Shown here: piece by piece, positions 1-10,803 of the stretch
Layout: the number at the start of each line of letters is the position of its first letter
Numbering within the stretch: position 1 is the stretch's first letter
Origin: Glandiceps talaboti
Taxonomy: Eukaryota > Hemichordata > Enteropneusta > Spengelidae
Assembly (NCBI RefSeq): GCF_964340395.1
Contig: NC_135561.1
Span: 3,052,501-3,116,500 of the forward strand
Reading direction: 5' to 3'
DNA: 64,000 nt
Position numbers and translations under genes: made by a program
The notes under the pieces: model-generated
Databases searched by the model: none
What the model saw: only the letters and a program-made list of their open reading frames with translations
What the model was told of the DNA's origin: nothing

Positions 1-2760
1 TCTATGCACTATTAGAAAGTACCAGTGATGACTTGCACCGGTGCGCACGCATACTAGTGTTATTTGCACTGCACTGCAATACCAAAACTACCATCGCATA
101 CCTGGATGGAAAGCATATGCATATGAGTGCACATTCGTTCCTTGTACAGGACATTATTTGAATGCACATTTTGAGGTTTACGTAAATTCGCTGTTTTGGA
201 TAAACATATCTAATAATAACAGAATTCCATGCCGTGTGAGAGCCGGTTTGAGTACTCAGGGATATTTAAATTCATGCTCGTGGTGATTTCTGCTCTTAAA
301 CGCTCGTGAAAGAACGGCTGCAGAGAACAACGCAACCCCTCGTTCAAATAGCCAGAGTCTGTCACACTTATACTCAAGTGCCGTGAGGTTCTGCCAAGTA
401 TCAATTGATCTAGAGTCTATGACCATCAATAACAAAGAGCTGAAGCTCGTTAATTGCCAATAACATGATTTGAAAGTATAAATGAAAAGTCTATAAAACA
501 ATGTTAACTGGAATGGGAAAACTTTTGTCTCCTTACAAGTAAAAATATATCCAGCATTACAATTATCTAAGATGAGTTATTGTCGAGATAGAAAATATGG
601 TCGATGCAAACAGCGCTAAAATACTACTTAATTTTCCAATCTAATAACCCAATGATCCTTTGCAATATATCACACCCTATAGTGGGTTTGCACGCAGGAA
701 TGTTGATAAAATGATGGCAACCTCTCATATAATCAATTCTTTCGTCACCATGTTAAGTACACATGTATTTTCTGAGCCACACGTTCGTTATAATGGATGA
801 AACATTCAAGAGAGCTGGAAGAATATAGCAATGAACCTATGTGAAATATCCTTTCGTATATCCTTATTTGACCTCTGAACTCTTTGTTGGCATATACGTA
901 ATTAGCCAAAATCATGTCAAGAAAACACTTGTCATATTGAAGATTATTTAACTAACTTAACTTAGTTTAATCACATATATATCTGTGATATATTTATCTT
1001 AAAATGTGAAAATCATTGAGTAAAGTCGTTTATATGAAGTAATATTTAAAGATGTATTTATTGTATTTATCAATTTTGTTTTCTCACAAGACAGCTAGAC
1101 TGTAAATGATGAGGTTCAATAGACGAATGTCAACAACTATAAATTTTCATATATTGCATTATCAATCATGACGCGTACATCTGCGGTGATCATAAATTGT
1201 ACAGTCATAATTCATGATGAATATTTAATTTAAGTTGTTTGGTGCGGAATGGATTTATTCGCATCTGGATAATAATCATTTCAAACAACAAACTTACACG
1301 TACACCCCAAGGAATTTCAGGATGATGTCCATTTACACATGTTTGTTTTTAATTTTAAATTTACAATTTTTAATTTTTAATTTGTTTCATTTGGTTATGC
1401 CCTTTCCTTATTTTGTCAGTGTATTATATTCGGATGGTGTGTTTTCCTGAAGAAACAACCCACAAATACAAGTCCCCCGATGTTTTCTGAAAAATAACAT
1501 TCTCTTTTTAAGTGTTGCATAAAATAGTTTACCTGTTCCTAAGAGACAATTCATATATATCTAGCATTCTTACAGCCGTTAAACAATTTCCAAAAATAGT
1601 GTAGGATACAAGATTAGTATCATTATGTCGTCAATTGATATAATAATTCCCAACCTATCCACACCTATTTTTACCTAATTTTATGACTGAAGATCATTGC
1701 TTTTAGTTTTAAAATACAATATTATCTATCATTCACATTCCCTTTATAAGTAGCACTCAACGTTTAGAAAGAGTGAATATTTTGAATTATTCATTAGAAG
1801 AAAATGAAGACTCTGTCAGATTCTGTTTCTATTTTCATAGAGCTGGAACCCTTAGTGTCAGTTAATTCAGAAAGCATTAAATTAAACTTTTGTTCCAACA
1901 CTAGCTTTGATATTCTACTTGCAATTTTCGACTGTACAAATGTTCAATTCAATACTATGGTTTACCAAAACAGATGAATTTCCATTTGCAGATAGGACGA
2001 GAATAGTTTGTCTGTGCAGAATAAATACAGTATTATAATTATGTATATTATCTATGCACAATACATTTCTAGGAAATATGTGTATACATTTAATCCACTA
2101 TAACCCAATGCGATATGTTTTTATTTGATATTTGGCACTATAAATGAGGTGTCCAGTGTTATTTTATAATATATATTAATGAGATTTAAGCATAGACTGG
2201 CGCGTTTAAATTGAATATTACATATGTAACTAAGGCTAAAAGTATGGCACACCTAGTTTTCTTGATAATATACGACGAAATATGTATGAATTGTTCAGTG
2301 ATCAGTAATGGTCTTACGGTTCGCCTTTGTCTGAATTGTTTACATGCAAAGCTGCTTCGTGGCTACTAATTAGAATGTTCTAAAGGAAACATCAGCTGAC
2401 ACAGGTGTGGTTTTATCGTGTGAACTTTTGTTGTGCATGTTGTATTCAAAGAAAATACCATGTATCCCCTGGAGATATTCCCTTTTGAAAGTTGTCAAGT
2501 GAACAACTGATAATTCTTCTCAGAACACTAAACGAATAATTGATCAATATTGAGATGAAAGGCTATTCAAATTTACGAAAGGATAACAACTCAAAAGCAA
2601 AATGTAAAAAAAAAAGAGTTTATACATTGTCAAAATATAATGGACAATATTTGATGTCATCACATATACGACTCCCTTCAAAACAAACCAGCAAAACATG
2701 GCTTCAGATACGCATGAAATATTGACAATATTTGTCAACTATCCTGCCGACAGACATACG

Positions 2761-2806
<46 letters not shown>

Positions 2807-3834
2807 AATATACCCTTAAATACATGCAGTGCCAAAAAAATTGAAAACCTACCTAGTAGTTAACATAACATTACATCACTGTGAAGTATACTGCATTACG
2901 TATAAAAAATATTTTCCTGTGATACACGCTATTATGGAGTGTATGTGGAAGCATGCCATGTAAATATGCCATACACATTTAGCTACAAATGTGTACATGC
3001 TGAAATAATGTGTATGCAAATTGAAGGATAGGGAAGGCGAATGTTACAAACTATTTGTCTCCAAGTTTGTATTTTTTTAATTTTCCAATTAAGGGGTGCA
3101 TCATGTATGATAGCTATTGCTCACAGTTTCGCATTCCAATATGGTGTATAGTGAAAAAAATGTCTACAGGTTTTGCCCTTAAGGAAGGCATTCTGTTTGC
3201 AACTGGCTGTTACATATTATACTGCAATGAATAGTACTAAATAAGAGGTATAAGTACCATGGTAGCGTTATTAGCGAAATTACTGATATTACTTTCTCTC
3301 AACATTTGCTAAATTTGTGAAACCAATTTTGATAGGAGTATTTACTCTGTGTAATGAGAATGAGATACCATGGGAAATGCTATTCATGTTTCATAGAGTC
3401 CAAGATATACAATTGCAAAGAAACGCAAATATTTATCAAATGTCATCTATGTATCTGCTCAATGGGATCTCGCGGGATCTCTTGAGACCTGTCGCGAGAC
3501 GGGGAATGTTTTATTAACAACATTCAGTTACATTCCAATGGTGTCATAACATCATTACAATAAGACCCTTGCTACTTTACATATAAAGTACTGTGTCAAA
3601 AATATGCATGTGGTGGGAGTCATTTTCGTAAAAGTTACTTTACTGGATGAGGTCACTTTGACTTTTATCATCGGAGGTGTGGGATAATTCAAAACCCAAA
3701 TTCAACCCCAAAATAACACTCACCCACCCTAGTATTGGATTGACATATTGCCCATCTAAATAGACACTGAGTTCCAGAAAACTAAGTGTCATGTTGTGGC
3801 GTCAATCAATCCTATAATTATTATAATTGTATAG
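1..3834. other. Presumed upstream intron of receptor gene 1; no exon found
   Basis: Gene 1 is already in mid-coding sequence at 3835, so this stretch is most simply the intron before that exon. I looked for the expected preceding exon of about 68 bases, ending in a Met codon before a GT donor as in gene 2 at 60841-60908, and found none. Open frames here are short and lack splice signals. The only notable content is an (ACAG)n tract near 2760. Confidence 0.5.
2750..2807. repeat. (ACAG)n microsatellite
   Basis: Tandem ACAG units with a few variant copies at the left edge. Confidence 0.95.
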
Positions 3835-4052
3835 GACTGGTCAGTGATGGTGTATCTAAGACAAACCTGGAATGATCCCAGACTGACGCACAACTCAAGT
3901 AGACCATTGACAGTTATAGGCCAGATGACGGATAATTTTTGGGTACCAGATATCTTCTTCATGAACGCCAAGACAGAAACCGTCCATGCATCCCCCACTA
4001 GAAACACTAAGATACTGATACAGACAAATGGTGACATAAACTACAAAACACG
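3835..4052 (+). CDS. Receptor gene 1, exon a: ligand-binding domain loops D, A and E of a Cys-loop anion channel
   Basis: First visible coding exon of a pentameric ligand-gated ion channel subunit of the GABA-A/glycine-receptor type, a plasma-membrane protein that opens an anion pore on transmitter binding. It begins in phase 0 after a tag acceptor and ends CG before gtaagt. The translation starts DWSVMVYLRQTWNDPRL, which is loop D and very close to the glycine-receptor form LRQxWNDPRL, including its Arg. It continues with DNFWVPDIFFMNAK (loop A) and ILIQTNGDINYKTR (loop E). The length of 218 bases is near that of the equivalent exon in vertebrate GABA and glycine receptor genes. Over the window the exons 3835-4052, 5176-5258, 5857-5988, 6605-6837, 8086-8238 and 9735-10025 total 1110 bases, exactly 370 codons including the stop. 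Signal peptide and first strands lie upstream. Ligand cannot be assigned from sequence. Confidence 0.93.
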
Positions 4053-4117
4053 GTAAGTGTAACCTATGTATTATTCTCGTTTTAAAACATTATTTGCATG
4101 GGGGGTCAATTGGTTGG

Positions 4118-4385
4118 TTCAGAAAAGAAAAGGGTAAGTGGCGTGTGTATATATGTAAGAACATGGTAAGTGACGTGTGTATGGTACGCGGCGCGTGTAT
4201 ATTTGTAAGAACATGGTAAGTGGTGTGTGTATGTATATAAGAACATGGTAAGTGGCGTGTGTAAATATGTAAGAACATGATAAGTGGCGTGTGTATATAT
4301 AAAAGAATATGGTTAGTGGCGTGTGTATGTATATGTATGTAAGAACATGGTAAATGAAGTGTGTGTATGTATGTATGTATGTATG

Positions 4386-4416
<31 letters not shown>

Positions 4417-4599
4417 GAACATGGTACATGGCGTGTGTATGTAAGAATATGGTAATTGACATGTGCAAGTATGTACGAACATGGTAAGGGGCGTGTGTAT
4501 ATATGTACGAACATGGTAAGTGACGTGTGTATGGTACGTGGCGTATGTATATATGTAAGAACATGGTAAGGGGCGTGTGTATGTATGTATGTATGTATG

Positions 4600-4630
<31 letters not shown>

Positions 4631-4760
4631 GAACATGGTAAGTGGTGTGTGTGTATATATGTAAGAACATGGTAAGTGACGTGTGTATGTAATTATATAA
4701 GAACATTATCAATGACCTCTACATCTAAGAAACTGGTAAGTGAAATGTGCATGTAAGCAA
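4118..4760. repeat. Minisatellite rich in splice-donor motifs, in gene 1 intron
   Basis: Imperfect tandem repeat with units of roughly 33-50 bases built around aagaacatggtaagtggcg and tgtgtatatatgt, with two embedded pure (GTAT)n tracts (about 4362-4413 and 4577-4628). At least eight copies contain an exact GGTAAGT. It begins about 65 bases after the exon donor at 4053, which itself reads cggtaagtgt. Confidence 0.85.
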
Positions 4761-5175
4761 ATTGTAAGTGACGCATGTATGTAAGAAAATGATGTGTATG
4801 TGCTTATTATCATACAGTCTGAAAATGATTCCAGAAACATAATAATTTTCCCCAAGATACACGCCTAGGCGTCATCATCTGACTTCCCACCGGTGACATT
4901 GTGTATGTTTACAACCTGCCACCGAGTGTGTCATTCTCTTTACCATCTGTTGGCATGTATGTTGCATAGTTTGAAATCTAACCCATGAAAATATGGCAAT
5001 TTCTATACGCATAAGTTCTAATCGGTAAAATTACATTATTGTTTTATTATCAAGCATAAAAAATGATGACCGCCTTCAAGAAGGCGTCTGTTTCTTTTCG
5101 AATGTACCATGTCATCAACTTCAGAGCAGTCGTAAAGTACTGGTAAATGAATGACTTCTTTTGTTTTGATTTCAG

Positions 5176-5258
5176 TATGAGTATAACATCGTCCTGTCCA
5201 ATGGATCTGCGTACATTTCCATTTGATAGACAAGAATGTAAAGATTACTTATTATCTT
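5176..5258 (+). CDS. Receptor gene 1, exon b: the Cys loop
   Basis: Encodes the signature Cys loop, CPMDLRTFPFDRQEC: two cysteines separated by 13 residues with the conserved MDL, FPFD and Q positions. It follows a ttgttttgatttcag acceptor and ends before gtaagt. The 83-base length equals that of the corresponding exon in vertebrate GABA-A and glycine receptor genes. It takes CG from the previous exon to complete an Arg codon and leaves one base for the next. The loop couples agonist binding to the M2-M3 region of the channel. Confidence 0.95.
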
Positions 5259-5856
5259 GTAAGTGCACTTACATCTATATATGTGAATTATCCTTTAAAA
5301 ATCTACCTAAAACCTTAAGATCAACAAAGTGGAACTTACAATGACTTGTTTACTGATATTTATTTTTTTCTTTACAGTCTTACCTAATGAAGAGTCGGTT
5401 AATAAAATATCTTGACTATTGTCAATTAGCACAAAGACATTATTTTTTTTATTTTCTTTGAGTCCCTCGATTTATACTTTGTAATATCTGTTACGGTCTC
5501 TTGATGTATTTATTGACCGATTGTCAACTGAGTCTGATTACAGTATTTAATTTGTTATCTTATCAACCGGCTGCTCATTGGTTTGATGGTTGCTTGGTTG
5601 GTTACTTGGCCAGTCTGTCAACATAGTAATGAATCTTGGAATGGCTGATCAACTAAGCGTTTCTTTGCTCTCACTTCAAGTCTAACACTTATAAGAGTGA
5701 CTGCGTATTATATTGTTTCACTGAGCTATTGTTCATTTTTAGAATAATTCGCGTTCATTCTTGAATTCATTCAGCCATTTTTTTCACTAGCAAATTTCTC
5801 GGAACAAGTACAAAATGTATGTTATCTTTAAAACACCACTCTGTACACAATTACAG

Positions 5857-5988
5857 ATTCTTATACTGTAGATGATCTTCTGGTCAGATGGACGAATAAG
5901 AATCCATTAAAAATATACCAAACCATTTCATTGCCTCAATACAACCTGTCACATTGGAAAAGGGAAGAAGGATATGAATTGATAGAAG
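5857..5988 (+). CDS. Receptor gene 1, exon c: loop B and loop F region
   Basis: Starts after acceptor ttacag and ends before gtgagt. The codon shared with the previous exon is Tyr, giving YSYTVDDLLVRW, the loop B aromatic region seen as SFGYTMND-L in glycine receptors. Then comes NPLKIYQTISLPQYNLSHW, the loop F and beta-9 region. The length is 132 bases, slightly shorter than the usual 138. No cysteine is present towards the C-terminal end, where glycine and GluCl receptors carry the first cysteine of a second disulfide. Confidence 0.92.
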
Positions 5989-6604
5989 GTGAGTTAGTCA
6001 CATCATAGCTCCATTTTCCATTTTCATTTTGAATATTTCTATGTGGCGTGTAATAATTATCAATCGACAAATAATTTATAGCGTTAATTTCCCTCGGGAT
6101 ACATTTGCCTTTACCTTTCACGTCAAATGCTATGTAAAATATAGTTGTACAATACTCTAGGTATGCTAATACTAACACTAAAGAGACGGCTATATTGTAT
6201 ATTTAAGAAAATGTTAAATCAATTTGTCGTTTCTCTTTCCCATAGGGGACAACTAAAACGAGCTTTCGTAGATGTAAACAAATAAAAACCGGGTAAACAA
6301 AATCAATTGGAAACCCACTTAAATTAAACTACAAAGAACAGTTGTGCTTGATTGCTGTTTACAGCAGATATGAGCTCTCGTTTAGAGTCTCAATATTCTG
6401 TGCATATTTCAATCTAGCTCTTCGCTTCACAGACACAAATATCATAATGTCTGTAAGAGAGAATTAATTCTGAATGGTAAGTCTTATCAAAATAATATTT
6501 CCAAAATTATTGTACAGTCATATTGCAATATTTCATAGATCATCATTACCTCATACATATCAATGCTTCTGTAATTTTAGAATGTACAATCATAATATTC
6601 ACAG

Positions 6605-6837
6605 GTAATTTCAGCTATGTTGAGGTGTCGTTTGTCTTGGAACGACAGTTAGGATTTTACCTACTGCAAGTATACATTCCCAGTTCAGCCTTAGTAATTA
6701 TAGCATGGCTTACTTTGTGGATTGATGCATCGACATCAACACCGGCAAGGGTGTCACTAGGTATAACTACTATCCTGGCACTAGTTACACAGTCTAGTTG
6801 GCTTCGAAGTGAGATACCTAAAGTTGCCTACGTCACT
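6605..6837 (+). CDS. Receptor gene 1, exon d: loop C, M1, M2 pore helix and M2-M3 linker
   Basis: Begins GNFSYVEVSFVLERQLGFYL after acceptor attcacag and ends in phase 0 before gtaagt. M1 is YLLQVYIPSSALVIIAWLTLW. M2 is preceded by PAR (STPARVSLGITTILALVTQ); the Pro-Ala-Arg at the inner mouth is the hallmark of anion-selective members. The M2-M3 linker reads SSWLRSEIPKVAYVT, with IPKVxY as in the family. The loop C segment ahead of M1 is short and has no cysteine, so the second disulfide of glycine and GluCl receptors is missing. Confidence 0.95.
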
Positions 6838-7018
6838 GTAAGTATAACTTCGGATACATATGCATGTAGTTCATGGTTTAACCAATAAATAATTATAATG
6901 TCTGTTTTCAAACTTGTCACTGTACATTGTTCTGTCTTTTTCTCCATAATTACATATACGTCTACATATGTGTTGTTGTCGTATACTCTTCGTCCCCACA
7001 ACTACTTCCTGTCATTAC

Positions 7019-7465
7019 AGCTGAAGTGATGTAGGCTTGGTCTTTCACCCATGTGACTTGACATTTGATACACACTCTTAGATAACTTCTAATGCAAAAG
7101 AAACAAATGACAAACGAGCCGAACACAGTGGGGATGTAGAAGTAATCAAGTTTAATATTGATTATCAGTTAGAAAATAAACCATTGAATCCATTTAAATC
7201 ATCCAGTTCATGCGTGATGTTGTCATTAGAGCCTGTTTTACTGCACTGTGAAAGAGTAGCAATGCTTATGATAATCAGTGTTTTAATGTGACTGGGTAAA
7301 GGATCCTGCTGTGTTTATTGTGTCTCTGTTATTGTTAGTCTAAAGTTGGAATATATCTAGCTCTGTGACAAAAAAACGTAATGTCCCATGAGCGAAACAC
7401 CAAGCCTACATCATTCTAGCTGTAACGTCCCATGAGTGAAACACCAAGCCTACATCATTTTAGCT
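7019..7465. mobile_element. MITE-like inverted-repeat element in gene 1 intron
   Basis: The left arm at about 7019-7054 (cagctgaagtgatgtaggct...) is the inverse of 7381-7421 (...caagcctacatcattctagctg) with few mismatches over about 36 bases. The right arm is then duplicated in tandem at 7422-7465 (44-base unit). No coding capacity is visible between the arms. The structure fits a small non-autonomous DNA transposon whose right end was duplicated. Confidence 0.6.
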
Positions 7466-7539
7466 ATATCTCTAGTTGTCTATTAGTTCCTTTCCGTTCC
7501 CACTCTTTATTTCACTGTACTGCAGGATGCTGCGGTGCG

Positions 7540-7900
7540 ATGAAAAAAAAAGCTCAACAACGCCTTTTCTTTCTACGCCAACAGGAAAGCAAAATCTGTA
7601 ATTAATGACATACATCATCCGGCCCACACATTGTTCGCACTACTGGCCTCTGGTACTCGATATAGGTCAATCAAAACCAAAACAAATAGCTTCAAAAATA
7701 GTTTTTACCCTTTGTCAGTTCGTGTTTTAAATGATTCGTAATTTGTTTTGGCGTTTTAGCGTATATGTACATATTTACCACTTTTAATGTTATTCATATC
7801 CACACTGTTCGTGTTTTAACCGGGCTACGTATAACCAAAGCGAATTCTATTGTATACTTTTATACTTATGGCAATACAAATAATAATAATAATAATAATA
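7540..7900 (+). mobile_element. Decayed, 5'-truncated LINE: reverse transcriptase C-terminus and 3' tail
   Basis: Two fragments in different frames show typical non-LTR ORF2 C-terminal wording: KAQQRLFFLRQQ from about 7549, then a stop and frame change, then TNSFKNSFYPLSVRVLNDS ending at a TAA at 7739-7741. About 160 bases later the sequence ends in an (AAT)n tail (about 7878-7901), as many LINE 3' ends do. Frame breaks show it is dead. It differs from the intact element at 42027-46983, whose C-terminus has a CCHC knuckle instead. Confidence 0.72.
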
Positions 7901-7901
7901 A

Positions 7902-8000
7902 TGTGGTGTGGTGTGGTGTGGTGTGGTGTGTTGTAGTGTGGTGTGGCGTGGCGTGGCGTGGCGTGGCGTGGCATGGCATGGCATGGCATGGCGTGGCGTA
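7902..8000. repeat. Pentanucleotide tandem repeat, GTGTG drifting to GCGTG and GCATG
   Basis: A run of about 20 five-base units that changes gradually from gtgtg through gcgtg to gcatg. It directly abuts the LINE tail and lies 86 bases before the next exon. Confidence 0.9.
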
Positions 8001-8085
8001 GTCCAGTCTAATCTAGTCTAGTCTAGTTAAGTGTAATAAAGTAATTTGGTGCATAATTTGATTATTTGATCTATTTCCATTACAG

Positions 8086-8238
8086 GCACTGGATGTGTGG
8101 ATGGTTACATGTCAGATCGTTGTATTTTTGATACTACTACAATTTGCAGTAATCTATTTCCTTAGTAAACATAGCAACAAGATGTTCATGATGAACAATC
8201 GTCTCTACCGAAACAATTCAAAGAGACGCCATTATGAG
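8086..8238 (+). CDS. Receptor gene 1, exon e: M3 and start of the intracellular loop
   Basis: Follows acceptor ctatttccattacag and ends GAG before gtaaag; it is exactly 51 codons, phase 0 at both ends. ALDVWMVTCQIVVFLILLQF matches the family M3 pattern (KAIDVWMxVC...), then AVIYFLSKHSNK leads into a basic cytoplasmic segment (YRNNSKRRHYE). Exon size is close to the 150-153 bases seen in vertebrate homologues. Confidence 0.93.
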
Positions 8239-8715
8239 GTAAAGTATTTCCAAACACAAAATAAAAACCATATAAATACATTTGCATGCATATGTCAATG
8301 TCCGTGTTGTGTCAACTCTGTGTAAGAAACAAAATTACACGATCAGAATCTCCATTAGTATGCAAGGTATTTCATTTATAATAAACCAAGCAGTCAGGAA
8401 TTGTGCAATTGTGCTCTTGATTTCTTGACGGGATCATTGAATGGATTTGACAGTCAGTCAGTTCAAGTGTTCAGATTAATACTACATTATTTAGTGTATG
8501 GTTAAATATTACTTTCAATATTTGGGTATATTGACCAAGGAAGCCTGACGTACATTGCTAAATAGAAATTGAGTTAACGATTCGACTCAAAACATTCTGC
8601 ATAAATTGTTAATTTTAATTAATAAAGAAAACTGATTGAGTTTGTTGAATTTAACTGAAAGATAAAAATTAGGGATAACAAAAAAGTAATCCGTAAGGGA
8701 AAAATCGATAACACA

Positions 8716-8849
8716 TTTTTATTTTATTTTATTTTATTTTATTTTATTTTATTTTACAGAATGCCTTAGCTTAGATTGATGCATAGCATTGTAATAATGA
8801 CATTGTTTGTTTGTTTGTTTGTTTGTTTGTTTGTTTGTTTGTTTGTTTG
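8716..8849. repeat. (ATTTT)n and (GTTT)n microsatellites
   Basis: ATTTT units at 8716-8756 and GTTT units at 8803-8849, separated by about 45 bases of ordinary sequence, in the intron between gene 1 exons e and f. Confidence 0.9.
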
Positions 8850-9057
8850 GGTAATTCCTCACTGAGTTGAGTGCAGCCTAACTATCTGACTGTTTGCCTT
8901 TATACTATACATAATGCATCACTAAAACATTTTGAACGGGATAACCATAACTTACAATAAAACACAGCATTTTAGCCATGCTCTCATCAGATCGGATATC
9001 ACAACTATTATTGTTTTTTTGTTTTTGTTTTTTTTTGTTTTTTTATTAACCAGCTGT

Positions 9058-9098
9058 TGAAAATAATCACAATTGTCACTGGAAATTGTGATTATTAT
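9058..9098. other. Short perfect hairpin
   Basis: Arms aataatcacaatt and aattgtgattatt (13 bases each) around a loop of about ten bases. Intronic; function unknown. Confidence 0.5.
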
Positions 9099-9245
9099 CA
9101 GTTATTTTGTAAGTTTTTAAGATATAAAAAAAATAATGGGCCCTTTATGTTTCCAGTTAACACAAAGCCTTGTTTTGACCTAATAGTAGGGAAGAAGACG
9201 TGTAACATATAACATGTCAGAGTAAACCATGTTTGTGATTATCGA

Positions 9246-9618
9246 CACGAGAGGGCGCTAGTTGTAGGATCAAAGTAGTCGTCGCTTGAGAGATACATAG
9301 CCCAGTGCTCTTCAGGTGTGCCTATTTATTTTCATTTGAATTTTGATAGTCTACATGAATCCAGTGAAGTTTAATATCGTGTTGAGCTTGTCATTATGTC
9401 TGCAAACCTTTCCAAAAGAATGTTGACACCAACATACTACGACTTCTTTTTCGGTATGTAACATTTTCCAATTATAAAAGAGCTAAACTTGTTTACTATA
9501 CTGTATGTAAAATATAGTGTTAAGACTTGTATGGTCGTACTATTTTATCTATCAGTCACTGTACAGGGTATGCCGCAAAATCTGAGGTCGAACATTGTTA
9601 ACTAGCGCCCTCTAGTGT
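9246..9618. promoter_or_regulatory. Two inverted CTCF-like motifs
   Basis: cacgagagggcgctag at 9246-9261 (+) and the inverse form actagcgccctctagtgt at 9601-9618 resemble the bilaterian CTCF core (CCACYAGRKGGCGC). They point towards each other across about 340 bases of intron. They could equally be the arms of an old inverted-repeat element. Confidence 0.3.
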
Positions 9619-9734
9619 AAAGTACTTTGGTGTAAAATTTCATCACGTTCGCAACCCTGAAATTTTATTATATCAATATCTTGCTGCATTACCACTGCTT
9701 TCTTGATTAAGAATCCAACAATCTCTGTTCTCAG

Positions 9735-10025
9735 GACCTGGATAGATTTGAAGAGATGGTGTCAAACTTAACCACTTTGATGTCCACCCCGGTGACGGTA
9801 AATTCAAACTACACGTTACGTCGTCATTCAAGTACATATGAACGACGACATGCGCCCAAAGTACATGGCGACAATGAAATCAAGAGATATGAACGTTTGA
9901 ATCGAGTGGCACAAGAAGCAGACAAATTTTGCCGTGTATTTTTCATGGCTCTATTTCTAATCTTCAATATACTGTACTGGCCTCTATACACATCAAATTT
10001 GACTAACAATAGTGACAGTTTGTGA
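9735..10025 (+). CDS. Receptor gene 1, last coding exon: intracellular loop, M4 and stop
   Basis: Starts after acceptor ctctgttctcag in phase 0 (DLDRFEEMVSNLTT), so it reads straight on from YE of the previous exon, and ends at TGA 10023-10025. The M3-M4 cytoplasmic loop is short, about 80 residues in all, and basic near its end (RRHSSTYERRHAPK, IKRYERLNR). M4 is CRVFFMALFLIFNILYWPLY, close to the family form FxxFNxxYW. The extracellular tail SNLTNNSDSL carries one N-glycosylation sequon (NLT). A tandem array derived from this coding end starts at the stop codon. Confidence 0.94.
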   Translation, partial: DLDRFEEMVSNLTTLMSTPVTVNSNYTLRRHSSTYERRHAPKVHGDNEIKRYERLNRVAQEADKFCRVFFMALFLIFNILYWPLYTSNLTNNSDSL

Positions 10026-10803
10026 ACGAATACCATACACTATCAAAATACGATTGACAGAAAGGATACTGTGTGAGCGAACACTGTACTTGTGTATACA
10101 TCCACACTTTGGGAGCGAATACTCTACTGGTCAGTGTATACAACGACACTATGTCAGCGAATACTGTACATGCCAGTGTATACAACAACAGACAGGGTAC
10201 TTTGTGAGCGAATACTTTAATGGCCAGTGTATACATTCACACTTTGTGAGCGAATACTGTAATAGCCAGTGTATACATCAAACTGGATTGACAGAAAGGA
10301 CACTTTGTGAAATGTACTGTACTGACCACTGTACACATCAAATTGGATTCACAGAAAGGACACTTTGTGAGCGAGTACTGTACTGACCACTGTACACATC
10401 AAACTGGATTGACAGAAAGGACACTTTGTGAGTGAGTACTGTACTGACCACTGTACACATCAAATTGGATTGACAGAAAGGACACTTTGTGAGCGAGTAC
10501 TGTACTGACCACTGTACACATCAAACTGGATTAACAGAAAGGACACTTTGTGAGCGAGTACTGTACTGACCATTGTACACATCAAATTGGATTGACAGAA
10601 AGGACACTTTGTGAGCAAGTACTGTACTGACCACTGTACACATCAAATTGGATTGACAGAAAGGACACTTTGTGAGCGAGTACTGTACTGACCACTGTAC
10701 ACATCAAATTGGATTGACAGAAAGGACACTTTGTGAGCGAGTACTGTACTGACCACTGTACACATCAAATTGGATTGATAGAAAGGACACTTTGTGAGCG
10801 AAT
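9969..10803. repeat. 61-bp minisatellite that includes the gene 1 coding end
   Basis: At least nine near-identical 61-base units from about 10261 to 10803 (core actgtactgaccactgtaca, then catcaaattggattgacaga, then aaggacactttgtgagcgag), preceded by about four diverged or shorter units from 10026. The last coding bases (actgtactggcctctataca, catcaaatttgac..., cagtttgtgaacgaatac, 9969-10033) align along the whole unit, so the exon end is the first, diverged member. The array would occupy the start of the 3' UTR. Confidence 0.9.

Noticed and set aside
150-235. Frame containing HFEVYVNSLFWINISNNN after a tgtacag acceptor-like site, faintly like the receptor first-strand exon
   Set aside because: No Met codon or good donor at the expected place, wrong length for the 68-base exon, and the conserved GxPV and SxxE positions are missing.
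4090-4712. Minus-strand frames rich in YIHTYIHT
   Set aside because: Translation of (GTAT)n and its minisatellite.
10012-10386. 124-codon + strand frame after gene 1
   Set aside because: It runs entirely through the 61-bp minisatellite; its residues only reflect the repeat unit.
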